A DNA stretch of 64,000 nucleotides from Rhodopirellula baltica SH 1. GTDB lineage: Bacteria > Planctomycetota > Planctomycetia > Pirellulales > Pirellulaceae. This document shows, piece by piece, positions 46,458 through 55,596 of the stretch. Where the stretch lies: assembly GCF_000196115.1 (NCBI RefSeq), contig NC_005027.1, positions 7,081,577 through 7,145,576 of the forward strand, written 5' to 3'. Numbering within the stretch: the stretch's first letter is position 1; each line of letters opens with the position of its first letter. A model generated the notes under the pieces. That model made no database searches and was not told where the DNA came from. It saw only the letters and a list, made by a program, of their open reading frames with translations. Position numbers and translations under genes: made by a program.

Positions 46458-47054
46458 ATGGGCATCGGGTGGATCTTTCTGATTCAGGCATCGCCTGTTG
46501 CCGGTCAAGAACCGTCGGATGGTTTTGAATCGATCGCGTCGGTTGCATTTCAACCAGAGATTCTCAAAGAGCCCATCGTCTCTCACGAAGGGTATTTTCA
46601 GCTGACTTGGGAGTTAGTCGGAACGCCAGATTTCAATGGATCATTTCGCGTTGCGGAATTGATCGATTTCAACGGCGAAGATTCATTGGATGGTCAGCGG
46701 GCAACGGGATCATCCGCGGAGGAAGCCGAGAAAGGTGCAGCGGAACGTGTGGTCTATGAAGGCACACTTCCAACCGCATTCGTATCAGGGCTTTCTGACG
46801 GAACGTATCGCTATCACGTGGAAGCATTGGATGCGAACGGACGTGTAATCGCCGTGTCGGAGGTTCCCGCGACCGTTCAGGTTCTGCATTGGCCGATGTG
46901 GCAGGCAACGTTGTTGCTAGCCATCGGTGCGATCGTGTTTCTGGCGGTCATCATCGTGATAGTGCGAGGAACATGGATGCACCGATTGGTGAATGCAGAA
47001 GTCGAACCGAACGATCGGTCATCTGAGGAACCAACGGAAGGAAGCCGATCATGA
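46458..47054 (+). CDS. Membrane-anchored protein upstream of the symporter
   Basis: The 198-residue protein begins MGIGWIFLIQASPVAGQEPS, a short signal-like segment. It has an extracytoplasmic beta-rich region (YFQLTWELVGTPDFNGSFRV ... SDGTYRYHVEALDANGRVIA) resembling an Fn3-like fold, and a C-terminal membrane helix (ATLLLAIGAIVFLAVIIVIV) with a charged tail. It overlaps the symporter start by 4 bp (ATGA), so it is co-expressed with it and may be an accessory subunit; this is an inference. Confidence 0.72.
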   Translation: MGIGWIFLIQASPVAGQEPSDGFESIASVAFQPEILKEPIVSHEGYFQLTWELVGTPDFNGSFRVAELIDFNGEDSLDGQRATGSSAEEAEKGAAERVVYEGTLPTAFVSGLSDGTYRYHVEALDANGRVIAVSEVPATVQVLHWPMWQATLLLAIGAIVFLAVIIVIVRGTWMHRLVNAEVEPNDRSSEEPTEGSRS

Positions 47055-48499
47055 GTGGTGAGTTGTTGGCTGTGACCGGGGCTATCCTCAGCCCTCAATC
47101 CGGATACATCTTGCTGGCAATCTTCGGCATCTTGTGGATTGCGTTGGGATGGTGGTGGGGACGTCAGGCCAAATCGTACGACGGTTTTGCGGTTGCCGGT
47201 CGAAACGTTGGGCTGGCCATGGGCACGGCGACTGCTGTGGCGACTTGGATCACTTCCAACACAACCATGTTGGCCCCTCAGTACGCACTGCAACTGGGGA
47301 TTTGGGGTGCACTGGCGTATTCTACGGCGAGCTTTGGGTTGTTTGCATTCGCTCCGATGAGCGGTCGAATTCGCCAGTTGATGCCAAAGGGATACACCGC
47401 CGTCGAGTTCATTCGCCGCCGCTACGGTTGGTTGGGGACGGTTCCGTTCCTGATCATTTCACTGTTCTACGCGGTGACGTGGTTGGTTTCGATGTCGATG
47501 GCGGGCGGAAAGCTTTTGAACGTCTTGTCAGGCATTCCGTACGAGTACGGAATGACGGTGGTCGTGCTGGTCTGTGTTGCATACACGTTGTTCGGTGGAA
47601 TGTACGCGGTGATCGGGACGGACTTCATTCAAAGTCTGATCATCTTGGTGGGTTTGGTAGTTGTCGCGATCGCCGTTCTGACTCAGGTTGAAATTCAAGA
47701 GGTGCACGAGAAACTGCAGAACGAGCGACCGATGTTGCTATCCGCATTTTTTCCCGCTGCATTGATGGCTCTGTTCAATAACATGCTGTTTGGGTTCGGT
47801 GAAATCTTCCACAGCAACGTTTGGTGGAGTCGTGCATTTGCGATGCGGGAGGGCGTCGGACCAAAGGCTTATGCTCTGGGCGGTGTGCTGTGGTTGCCTG
47901 TTCCGATCGTGGCAGGTTTCCTCGGACTTGCCGCACCGGCGCTTGGTATCGGAATCAGTGAGCCCGATACGGCGGGCCCGTTGGTGGCCGCAACCCTGCT
48001 GGGGACCGGCGGTGCATTGTTGGTTTTCGTTGTTGTATTTTGCTCTTTGGCGTCCAGCATCGATAGTCTGCTTGCCGCGACGTCGGATTTGATTGTCAAC
48101 GACATTGCCGAGCCGATTCAGAAACGCGTGACCAATCGACACTCAAGTGACTCGTCCAAGCGAAAATTATCTGCGATGGCAATCGTGGGCCTCGGAGCGA
48201 TCGCATGGATCGCTGCGTTCCCAAATGTTGGCTCCCTGGCCACGGTGCTTTTCTTCGCTGGGCCGATGGTCGGCAGCTGTATTTGGCCAATTCTTTGTGG
48301 TCTGTACTTTCGACGTGCCAGCCCCATCGCCGCGTGTGCTTCAATGGTTCTGGGGAGCCTTCTCGGTTTGGTTGCCTATTTCCAAATTGGTTGGTTCACC
48401 GCATCTTTGATCGGTGCAGCTGTCTCGGGTGTCACATTTGCCGTTTGTTGCCAAATCTGGCCGGACGATTTTGAATTCGCAACTTTAGCGGACGACTGA
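47051..48499 (+). CDS. Sodium:solute symporter (SSF family)
   Basis: A 482-residue transporter with about 12-13 membrane helices. The SSF pattern is seen in DGFAVAGRNVGLAMGTATAVATWITSN, in GMTVVVLVCVAYTLFGGMYAVIGTDF, and in the later ASSIDSLLAATSDLIVNDI. This signature is shared by urea, proline and pantothenate type symporters, so the substrate is open. It is preceded by the membrane-anchored gene with a 4-bp overlap and followed 4 bp later by a 39-residue membrane protein. Confidence 0.9.
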   Translation: MSGELLAVTGAILSPQSGYILLAIFGILWIALGWWWGRQAKSYDGFAVAGRNVGLAMGTATAVATWITSNTTMLAPQYALQLGIWGALAYSTASFGLFAFAPMSGRIRQLMPKGYTAVEFIRRRYGWLGTVPFLIISLFYAVTWLVSMSMAGGKLLNVLSGIPYEYGMTVVVLVCVAYTLFGGMYAVIGTDFIQSLIILVGLVVVAIAVLTQVEIQEVHEKLQNERPMLLSAFFPAALMALFNNMLFGFGEIFHSNVWWSRAFAMREGVGPKAYALGGVLWLPVPIVAGFLGLAAPALGIGISEPDTAGPLVAATLLGTGGALLVFVVVFCSLASSIDSLLAATSDLIVNDIAEPIQKRVTNRHSSDSSKRKLSAMAIVGLGAIAWIAAFPNVGSLATVLFFAGPMVGSCIWPILCGLYFRRASPIAACASMVLGSLLGLVAYFQIGWFTASLIGAAVSGVTFAVCCQIWPDDFEFATLADD

Positions 48500-48503
48500 A
48501 TCC

Positions 48504-48623
48504 ATGTTTTCCGTTTTCTTCTTACAATTTCTTGTGATTGGCAGTCTGGTGCTTTGTGTCATCGGCGTAGCGGTGCTGATCGGATTTTTATGGATCGACT
48601 TACGAGACAAACAAATCTGGTAG
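48504..48623 (+). CDS. Very small membrane protein next to the symporter
   Basis: A 39-residue frame begins ATG at 48504, MFSVFFLQFLVIGSLVLCVI, continues with one long hydrophobic helix and ends GFLWIDLRDKQIW. It starts 4 bp after the symporter stop and ends 4 bp before pyrB. Such tiny proteins beside SSF symporters are proposed accessory subunits; here that role is inferred from position. Its tight packing between two genes supports translation. Confidence 0.6.
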   Translation: MFSVFFLQFLVIGSLVLCVIGVAVLIGFLWIDLRDKQIW

Positions 48624-48627
48624 TCCA

Positions 48628-49710
48628 ATGAATTCACTTTCCAATCAACAGGTGTCGGAAGCGTTGAGTGCATCCGCGGCAAATTCCAAGGGACAAAAGT
48701 TGTCTCCTTTGTCGTTGCTGGATGCATTTAGCGGCAACATTGATCGTGACGCGCTGAAGGCGCTCGCGGGGCAGTCGATCTTGAACCCGCGGCAATTCGA
48801 TCGCCGGACCGTTTTGGCTGTTGCGCAGCTCGCTGCACTTCTTGAGTCACGCAACGTCGAAATGGATAAACCGCTGGACGGAAAGATCGCCATCACGGCT
48901 TTCTTCGAACCCAGCACTCGAACCCGGTTGTCGTTTGAAAGCGCCGTGCAACGACTGGATGGAAAAGTCCTGTCAGTGCCCGATGGGCAAGTCACCGGGA
49001 TTGCCAAAGGCGAATCATTGGCGGACATCGGGGAGATGTTCAACACCTACGGCGACGTCGTGATCATGCGACACCCCGACACGGACAGTATGGACGAGAT
49101 TCAAAAGAATCTTCAGCGACCGTTGATCAATGCTGGCAACGGTTCGGGACATCACCCCACCCAGGCATTGATCGACTGGTACGCGTTGTTGAAATGGCGT
49201 CCAGAATTGCACTCGGACCAATGCCCGCCTGAAAAACGTGTGCATCTTGGAATCATCGGCACTCCCGGTTCGATGCGAGCTGTGAAAAGCTTTCTGCGTC
49301 TGTCGCTGATGTTCACCGGTGCGGTCAGCAAAATCACATTGGTCAGCGAAATGGCTGATCCGGTTGGACTGGATTTGACGGAACCGATCGAACAGTCACC
49401 GATTCCGATCGAAATCACCAACGATGTGCAGGAAGTTCTTCCGCAACTGGATGTCGTCTACGTGAATTCGATCGCATTTCTAGGCGACAGTTATCGCAAT
49501 TTGGACTCGCGTTACAGTCTCGACGCGAGCAGTCCTTTCAAAGACGGTGCGGTGATCATGCATCCGCTCGCTCGCAATGCGGAGCTGAGCGAGGACTTGG
49601 ATGAAACCGAACACAATCTCTACTTCGCCCAGGCGGCTGGCGCGGTATTTGTTCGGCAAGCACTCTTGGCAGCCGTTTTGGATCGAACCGACCGAATCAG
49701 CGGTATCTGA
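48628..49710 (+). CDS. pyrB: Aspartate carbamoyltransferase catalytic chain
   Basis: A 360-residue enzyme of pyrimidine synthesis, joining carbamoyl phosphate to aspartate. The carbamoyl phosphate motif FFEPSTRTRLSFESAV is at about residue 92, followed by GNGSGHHPTQALIDWYALLK and the lower-domain LDVVYVNSIAFLGDSY. It carries an N-terminal extension of about 50 residues (SALSASAANSKGQKLSPLSL-type region) relative to short catalytic chains. No regulatory chain gene is nearby. It follows the small membrane protein by 4 bp. Confidence 0.92.
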   Translation: MNSLSNQQVSEALSASAANSKGQKLSPLSLLDAFSGNIDRDALKALAGQSILNPRQFDRRTVLAVAQLAALLESRNVEMDKPLDGKIAITAFFEPSTRTRLSFESAVQRLDGKVLSVPDGQVTGIAKGESLADIGEMFNTYGDVVIMRHPDTDSMDEIQKNLQRPLINAGNGSGHHPTQALIDWYALLKWRPELHSDQCPPEKRVHLGIIGTPGSMRAVKSFLRLSLMFTGAVSKITLVSEMADPVGLDLTEPIEQSPIPIEITNDVQEVLPQLDVVYVNSIAFLGDSYRNLDSRYSLDASSPFKDGAVIMHPLARNAELSEDLDETEHNLYFAQAAGAVFVRQALLAAVLDRTDRISGI

Positions 49711-49778
49711 CCGCGGAATCTAACTGCGGCGTTTGATCCTCTCTCTCAATCCATTTCTACGAAATACCAACACCTTTT

Positions 49779-51698
49779 ATGTGTGGCATCACCGGATTTT
49801 GGAATCCATCTCGTACCAACGAACGCGAATTGCGATTTGCGCTCGATCCTATGCTCGATGTTCTCGACCACCGCGGTCCCGATGAACGCGGCAGCCGTTT
49901 CTTTCAGGAACGTGGGCTGGCGATGGGGCACACGCGATTGTCGATCATTGGACTGGCGTGTGGACATCAACCAATCGAAACGGATGACGGGGACTACGCG
50001 GTCACGGTCAACGGCGAGTTGTACGATTACAAACGCATTCGCACTGCATTGGCCTGCGAGAATTACGAGTGCAACGGAAAGAGCGACAGCGCGATCACGC
50101 TGCCGTTGTACTTGAAGCATGACTTGGCGATGGTTGATCACCTTCGCGGTGAATTCGCCGTGGTGCTTTACGATGATCGCAAGGAACGTCTCGTTTTGAT
50201 TCGCGATCGCTTTGGTGTCAAACCGCTCTACTATGCGGTCAATGACAATGGTTTCATTTGGGGATCTGAGGTCAAATCGATCCTGCAGCATCCCGATGTT
50301 GAGCCGCGACTGTGTCCCAAAGCCGCAGTTCACCAAATGATGCAAGTGATGGTGCCCGGATCAACTGCGTTTGAAGGTGTCGATGCGTTGTTACCGGGGC
50401 ACATGTTGGTCGTCCAGCGAAATGGCGATTCGTTGGAAGTGCAAACCAAGCGATGGTGGGATTTCGAATTTCCTGAGTCGCACGACGAGAATGCAGACCC
50501 GGAACCGTTCATCCAAGGTGTCCAAGATCGCTTGATCGATGCGGTCGCGGCACGTTTGGAAGCGGACGTTCCGGTTGGTTGTTACTTGTCCGGCGGGATC
50601 GACAGTTGTTCCATTCTCGGGCTGGCAAACACGTTGCAGCAGTCTCCGGTCAAAGCGTTCACGATTGCGTTTGATAGTGATGAATACGACGAATCAAACA
50701 TTGCCAAACGGATGGCCGAACGTACCGGAGCCGAGCAGGAGTTGCTGCGACTGACCGAGAAGGAACTGTACGGACCTGCGTTCGAGCGTGCAACTTGGCA
50801 TGCCGAGCGGACGTTCTACAACACGCTCGCGGTCGCGAAGTGGCACATGAGTCGTCGCGTGCGTGCGTGCAATTACAAAGCCGTGATCACTGGTGAAGGC
50901 AGCGATGAGCTGTTCGGCGGTTATCCATTCTTTAAGCGCGATTGGCTCGGTCGTGATGATGAAGGTGGGATCTTTGCCGGTGCGATTTTGGCCGAGGAAG
51001 ATTTGAAACACAGTGCTTGGCAAGACCTGTGCGGCTTCACGCCCTCGTGGATTCAGCCATGGATGTTGGTGCTCAAACGATTCGAACCGATCTTGTCTTC
51101 GTCGTTGACAGATTTGTTGCAAGAATACGATCCGGTTGGTGAAGTCGCCGGAGCGATCGATCCGGCTCAAGTTCGCGGACGCCATCGCTTGGACGTGTCG
51201 CAGTACACGTGGAGCAAAACAATGTTGGAAGGTCAGATCCTGACGTGGGGTGGTGACCGGATGGACATGGCCAACAGCATGGAAGCCCGTCCCGCTTTCC
51301 TCGACCATCATGTTGCCGAGTACGCGACGACCATTCCACCGAACATTCGCATTCGCAACGGCGTCGAGAAATGGGTGCTTCGCGAAGCCATGGTCAATGT
51401 GTTGCCGCGTGAGCTGTATGAACGCAAAAAGTTTGCTTTCATGGCTCCACCCGCACACACGGATCCGGTCAAGCGAGCGGCCGTGCAAGAGATGATCGAT
51501 CACTGGTTGACGCCATCACGCGTTGAATCGGTAGGGTTCTTTCAGCACGATAAGTTGATGCAGTTCATCGATGACGCTTGGAAAGAATCCGATGGAACGA
51601 TTGCTCGTCGAAACGACATCGTCATGAACCACGTGTTGCAATTGCACATGCTGCACGGTCAGTACGTCGAAGGGCTGCCGTTGCCGGCAGTGGATTGA
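49779..51698 (+). CDS. asnB: Asparagine synthase (glutamine-hydrolysing)
   Basis: This is a 639-residue two-domain protein. The N-terminal Ntn amidotransferase domain starts MCGITGFW with Cys2 as nucleophile and includes HRGPDERG. The C-terminal synthetase domain has the ATP pyrophosphatase motif SGGIDSCSILGLAN and the EGSDELFGGYPFFKRDW segment. Length and order are standard. It converts aspartate and glutamine to asparagine. It lies 68 bp after pyrB and 5 bp before an M20-family amidohydrolase. Confidence 0.92.
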   Translation: MCGITGFWNPSRTNERELRFALDPMLDVLDHRGPDERGSRFFQERGLAMGHTRLSIIGLACGHQPIETDDGDYAVTVNGELYDYKRIRTALACENYECNGKSDSAITLPLYLKHDLAMVDHLRGEFAVVLYDDRKERLVLIRDRFGVKPLYYAVNDNGFIWGSEVKSILQHPDVEPRLCPKAAVHQMMQVMVPGSTAFEGVDALLPGHMLVVQRNGDSLEVQTKRWWDFEFPESHDENADPEPFIQGVQDRLIDAVAARLEADVPVGCYLSGGIDSCSILGLANTLQQSPVKAFTIAFDSDEYDESNIAKRMAERTGAEQELLRLTEKELYGPAFERATWHAERTFYNTLAVAKWHMSRRVRACNYKAVITGEGSDELFGGYPFFKRDWLGRDDEGGIFAGAILAEEDLKHSAWQDLCGFTPSWIQPWMLVLKRFEPILSSSLTDLLQEYDPVGEVAGAIDPAQVRGRHRLDVSQYTWSKTMLEGQILTWGGDRMDMANSMEARPAFLDHHVAEYATTIPPNIRIRNGVEKWVLREAMVNVLPRELYERKKFAFMAPPAHTDPVKRAAVQEMIDHWLTPSRVESVGFFQHDKLMQFIDDAWKESDGTIARRNDIVMNHVLQLHMLHGQYVEGLPLPAVD

Positions 51699-51703
51699 TT
51701 GCC

Positions 51704-52942
51704 ATGCAAGTGAATCTGGAACGAATCAAGGCCGACATTCTTGAGCTCTCGCAGATCGGCCGCAATTCGGAAGACCATGGCATTTATCGGATGGCATTCA
51801 CCGACGCGGATATCGCTGGCAAACGCTGGTTGATCGACCGCATTGAAACGGCTGGTCTCCCCAGTTCGATCGACGGGGCGGCAAATATTTCGGCGACCCT
51901 GACCGGCACATCTGATTTGCCTCGAGTGTTGGTCGGATCGCATATCGACACGGTGCCATGCGCCGGTGCACTCGACGGAACGCTTGGTGTGGTCGCGGGA
52001 CTGGAATGCCTTCGTTGCCTGAAGGAATCTGGAGTCCAGCCCGATCGGACAATCGAATTGGTCGCCTTTAGCGATGAGGAAGGTCGTTTCGGCGGAATGT
52101 TTGGCTCGCAATCAGTCTGTGGGCAAATCAATCCCGAGATGATTGCGACGATGACGGACATGAACGGTGTTCGACTGCAGGAAGAAATGTCTCGGCACGG
52201 ATACGATCCAGTTGCGGCGCTCGACGCGGCGAGGGATCCTGAAAGTCTTCATTGCTATTTGGAAATGCACATCGAGCAGGGGCCCGTCTTGGACCGTTTG
52301 CACAAATCAGTTGGGGTCGTGGACCAAATCACGGGGTTGTTCACTTGGTCGGTGCGACTCAAAGGCGAAGCCAACCATGCCGGCACAACGCCGATGGACA
52401 TGCGGCACGATGCGTTCATGGGATTGGCCGATTTTGCTCATGAGGTTCCGCGAATTTTGGAAGAGAACGGTAGCGACCGAAGTCGTGCGACCATTGGCAA
52501 AGCCCAAATTCTGCCGGGAGCAACAAACACGGTTCCTGGTTTGGTCGAGTTTGCATTGGACGTTCGCGACACTTCGATGGACGTCCTGGAAGATTTGGCC
52601 GATGCGTTTCGCAAAGCACTCTCAGCGATCGCGCGTCGTCGAAGTTTGATGTTCGAGTTTGAGCAGAAAAGTTTGATCAGTCCGGTCGAGTGTGGTGACC
52701 AGATTGTGAAGACGATCCAGCAGCAAGCCGAAAAGTTGCAGCTCGATTATGAAATCATGCCCAGTGGGGCTGCCCATGACGCGCAAATCATGGGAAGAAT
52801 GATCCCGGTCGGTATGATCTTTGTCCCCAGCAAGTCTGGGCAAAGTCACTCGCCGGCGGAATGGACCGCATGGCAGGACATCGAGGCGGGAGCCAACGTG
52901 TTGCTCCACTCGCTCATCAAAATGTCAAGCAAACCAGATTGA
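51704..52942 (+). CDS. M20/allantoate amidohydrolase-type Zn hydrolase (N-carbamoyl amino acid hydrolase-like)
   Basis: The protein is 412 residues from MQVNLERIKADILELSQIGR. It has the bimetal-site motifs VGSHIDTVP (His80) and GALDGTLGVV (Asp91), FSDEEGRFGGMFGSQS (Glu126), CYLEMHIEQGPVLD and a C-terminal His in SKSGQSHSPAEW. The lid domain has LKGEANHAGTTPMDMRHD. The family cleaves N-carbamoyl amino acids, ureidoglycolate/allantoate or beta-ureidopropionate. The neighbour is an isochorismatase-like hydrolase. Confidence 0.88.
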   Translation: MQVNLERIKADILELSQIGRNSEDHGIYRMAFTDADIAGKRWLIDRIETAGLPSSIDGAANISATLTGTSDLPRVLVGSHIDTVPCAGALDGTLGVVAGLECLRCLKESGVQPDRTIELVAFSDEEGRFGGMFGSQSVCGQINPEMIATMTDMNGVRLQEEMSRHGYDPVAALDAARDPESLHCYLEMHIEQGPVLDRLHKSVGVVDQITGLFTWSVRLKGEANHAGTTPMDMRHDAFMGLADFAHEVPRILEENGSDRSRATIGKAQILPGATNTVPGLVEFALDVRDTSMDVLEDLADAFRKALSAIARRRSLMFEFEQKSLISPVECGDQIVKTIQQQAEKLQLDYEIMPSGAAHDAQIMGRMIPVGMIFVPSKSGQSHSPAEWTAWQDIEAGANVLLHSLIKMSSKPD

Positions 52943-52960
52943 TCGCATCGAAGGCTCACC

Positions 52961-53704
52961 ATGAACGATTTTGCACCGCACGAAGAACACCCGGATCCGC
53001 TTCGCGAAATTTATCACGAATCGTTTGTTGAAAATCCCGCCCACGGCGAGTTCCTCGTTGGCCGCCACACCGCGTTGTTGTGCATCGATCTGCAATACCT
53101 CGACGCCGCGCCAGGGTGTGGTGTATTTGCGGAAGGAAACAACCACGGCGTGTCCCCCGAGGGTCAGAAGTACTACTTCGATCGGCTGAGCAACACGGTG
53201 CTGCCAAACGTGCGACGGTTGCAAGAGGCATTTCGTCGTCGCAATTTGGAAGTCATTCACACCCGAATTCAGTCTTTGACGCAAGACGGACGCGATCGTG
53301 GCAAAGGGCACAAACGGCTGAATTTGCTAGCCGCACCTGGTTCGCACGAAGCAGAATTCTTGGTCGAAGTGGCACCGCAGCCGGATCGCGATGAGATTGT
53401 CATCAACAAGACCGCCAGCGGAGTGTTCAGTTCAACCAACCTTCACTACGTCTTGAAAAACATGGGCATCGAAGCCTTGTTCGTGGTTGGCGTTTATACC
53501 AACGAATGCGTCGAAACCACCGTTCGCGACGCTTGCGATTTGGGTTATTTGGTTACCGTGGTCGAGGATTGCTGTGCGACGGTGACGCCGGAACTGCACA
53601 ACGCGACATTGGCGACTCTCCGCGACCGATACGCTCGAGTCATGACGATCGGCGAAGTCATCCAGACGGTCGTGAATCTGATTCCGGCAAAAACCGAAAG
53701 CTGA
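52961..53704 (+). CDS. Isochorismatase-like cysteine hydrolase
   Basis: A 247-residue alpha/beta hydrolase with the family triad: Asp in LLCIDLQYLD, Lys in VINKTASGVFSSTNL, and Cys in VGVYTNECVETTVRDACDLGY. Members act on isochorismate, nicotinamide, N-carbamoylsarcosine or ureidoacrylate. Location 18 bp after a carbamoyl-amino-acid-hydrolase-like gene favours a carbamoyl/ureide role over isochorismate, but this is inference. There is a long N-terminal extension of about 40 residues. Confidence 0.88.
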   Translation: MNDFAPHEEHPDPLREIYHESFVENPAHGEFLVGRHTALLCIDLQYLDAAPGCGVFAEGNNHGVSPEGQKYYFDRLSNTVLPNVRRLQEAFRRRNLEVIHTRIQSLTQDGRDRGKGHKRLNLLAAPGSHEAEFLVEVAPQPDRDEIVINKTASGVFSSTNLHYVLKNMGIEALFVVGVYTNECVETTVRDACDLGYLVTVVEDCCATVTPELHNATLATLRDRYARVMTIGEVIQTVVNLIPAKTES

Positions 53705-53883
53705 CTGCTGGCGTCTGTGGGCGATCGACCGAGTGATTGGGACCGCGGCGAAATAGGCCCTCACGCGAATCTGAACTGAGTTAAGCTGGTAGCAAACCGA
53801 GATGGATGCGAACGCTTGTCGTTCACGGGTTCGTTTGATCCAATCGCGTTTTGCTGACAGAACTTCGCCGCAGGAAATGAGCC

Positions 53884-55299
53884 TTGAACTACAAACGCGG
53901 GTTAGCTTTCATCGTGATCGTCGCGGTCGTCGGCTGGTTCGGTTACAGCATGACGCAATCAGAACGTGACGATGAGCTTTTTCGTGACCTGGTGAAAAGT
54001 CAGCAGCAACGCAAAAGCAGCGAAGCGGAATCATCCGCTCTTTTGGAAACGACCAAAGTCACCGCACCGCCCAATGACATGGTGGTGAATTTGATTCCCG
54101 GAAACGTTTGGTTTGTTGGGAAATTTGAGAATGGCGGCGGCGTCGAAATTCCTTTTCGTCCTGGTGAGTCTCCGCAGAAAACGGACGACGTCACTCCCCA
54201 TCACGAGAATCCCGGGTTTGTCGGCCCCGAGCAGTGTCAGGAATGCCATCGCGAGAAATATCAGTCGTTCCTCTCGACCGGACACTACAAGACGTGTCGT
54301 CCGGTCAACGAGTCAACCATCGACGGAATCTTTGAGCCCGGCGGGAATCGCTTTCAAACATCCGATCCCAATGTGTCTTTCGAGATGATTCGGCGAGGCG
54401 ATGAGTTTTTGCAGCGAGCCCACTTTTTTGATTGGAGCTTTGAGGTCCCGATGGAAATCATCATGGGATCGTCCAAAATGGCTCAGACGTATCTGTATTG
54501 GCACAAGGATGGTCTTTATCAACACAATGTGACGCACATCACCGATGGCGACCAATGGATCAATAGCCCCGGCTACATTGACGGGGATGCTGCTTACGCT
54601 AGGCCAATTCCGCAGCGTTGCCTTGATTGCCATATGACGTACTTTGATTTTCGCGGCAACACCAACCGCTACACGCCTGGTTCGATGATCATGGGGGTGA
54701 CCTGTGAACGGTGTCATGGACCGGCGAAGGACCATGTGGATTTCCATCGTGAGAACCAAGACGCTCGTGAGGCGGTCGGTATCACCAATCCTGCTGATCT
54801 AGAGCGTCAGCTTCAAATGGACATTTGTGGGCAGTGTCATGGAGGTTCTCGCGAACTGAAGGGCGACGCACTCAGTTTTCGACCAGGTGATCCTTTGGAG
54901 GATCATTACTATCCGCCCGATGAAGAAGCCGATGCGAAGAACAGCGTCCATACCAGCAATCAGTTGAATCGATTGTCTCAAAGCGAATGTTTTTTGCAGT
55001 CGCAGATGACGTGCATTGATTGCCACGACCCGCATCACAACGAGCGAGGCAACGAGGTCTTGTTCTCGAGTCGTTGCATGAAGTGTCACGAGAGCGAAAG
55101 CGATTGCGGCTACTTTCCTCATGAAGGTGTGAACTTTGCCGAGAACTGCATCGACTGTCACATGCCACGGCGAGCGACCGAAGATCTGCGATTGAAGAGC
55201 GTCCAGGGCGATGTCTTTCCTCCACTTCGCGACCACTACATTCGCGTCGATGAAACGGCGACCGAGCGATTCCTGGCGGGCTCGGACGATGAAGACTAG
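53884..55299 (+). CDS. Seven-haem c-type cytochrome, secreted
   Basis: A 471-residue protein with a TTG start at 53884, preceded by AGGAA about 8 bp upstream; a nearby ATG at 53877 is out of frame. An N-terminal membrane helix or signal (GLAFIVIVAVVGWFGYSMTQ) is followed by seven CXXCH sites: CQECH, CLDCH, CERCH, CGQCH, CIDCH, CMKCH, CIDCH. It resembles the cytochrome c554/doubled CXXCH group. No oxidase or reductase gene is nearby, so its redox partner is unknown. Confidence 0.85.
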   Translation: MNYKRGLAFIVIVAVVGWFGYSMTQSERDDELFRDLVKSQQQRKSSEAESSALLETTKVTAPPNDMVVNLIPGNVWFVGKFENGGGVEIPFRPGESPQKTDDVTPHHENPGFVGPEQCQECHREKYQSFLSTGHYKTCRPVNESTIDGIFEPGGNRFQTSDPNVSFEMIRRGDEFLQRAHFFDWSFEVPMEIIMGSSKMAQTYLYWHKDGLYQHNVTHITDGDQWINSPGYIDGDAAYARPIPQRCLDCHMTYFDFRGNTNRYTPGSMIMGVTCERCHGPAKDHVDFHRENQDAREAVGITNPADLERQLQMDICGQCHGGSRELKGDALSFRPGDPLEDHYYPPDEEADAKNSVHTSNQLNRLSQSECFLQSQMTCIDCHDPHHNERGNEVLFSSRCMKCHESESDCGYFPHEGVNFAENCIDCHMPRRATEDLRLKSVQGDVFPPLRDHYIRVDETATERFLAGSDDED

Positions 55300-55528
55300 G
55301 CCGTCTATGGCACAGCGATTGTGCAGGCGTTGGTAGTGTCCTTGCTGCCTCTCGAGTTCTTGGTCGCGGTACGATCAGACGGTACCTCGCGTGAAATCCA
55401 GTTGGGCCAGCTGCGTCAATCGGCCGAAACGCTGCGGTGAGTATGTCAAATGGTTGAGCGCTTGACTTCGCGACACGAAGTTCTGCTTGCAACACGAATT
55501 GCAGGGGATTTGGGGTGTGGAAATGCAT

Positions 55529-55562
55529 AAAAAAACCTCGCCCGCGGATTGCGGACGAGGTT
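55529..55562 (-). terminator. Intrinsic terminator of DUF1559 copy A
   Basis: On the minus strand a 12-nt stem with one mismatch (AACCTCGTCCGC with GCGGGCGAGGTT) ends in seven T. It lies 35 bp past the stop of the DUF1559 gene at 55597. The same hairpin appears at 58652-58684 and 60695-60727. Confidence 0.9.
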
Positions 55563-55596
55563 TCGATCGTTGATGAGTCTGTGCGACGTCTAGCTC

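Noticed and set aside
46184..46465. Minus-strand 93-codon frame upstream of the symporter operon
   Set aside because: No recognisable motif and no ribosome site. It fills the gap after the terminator, but I cannot support it as a gene.
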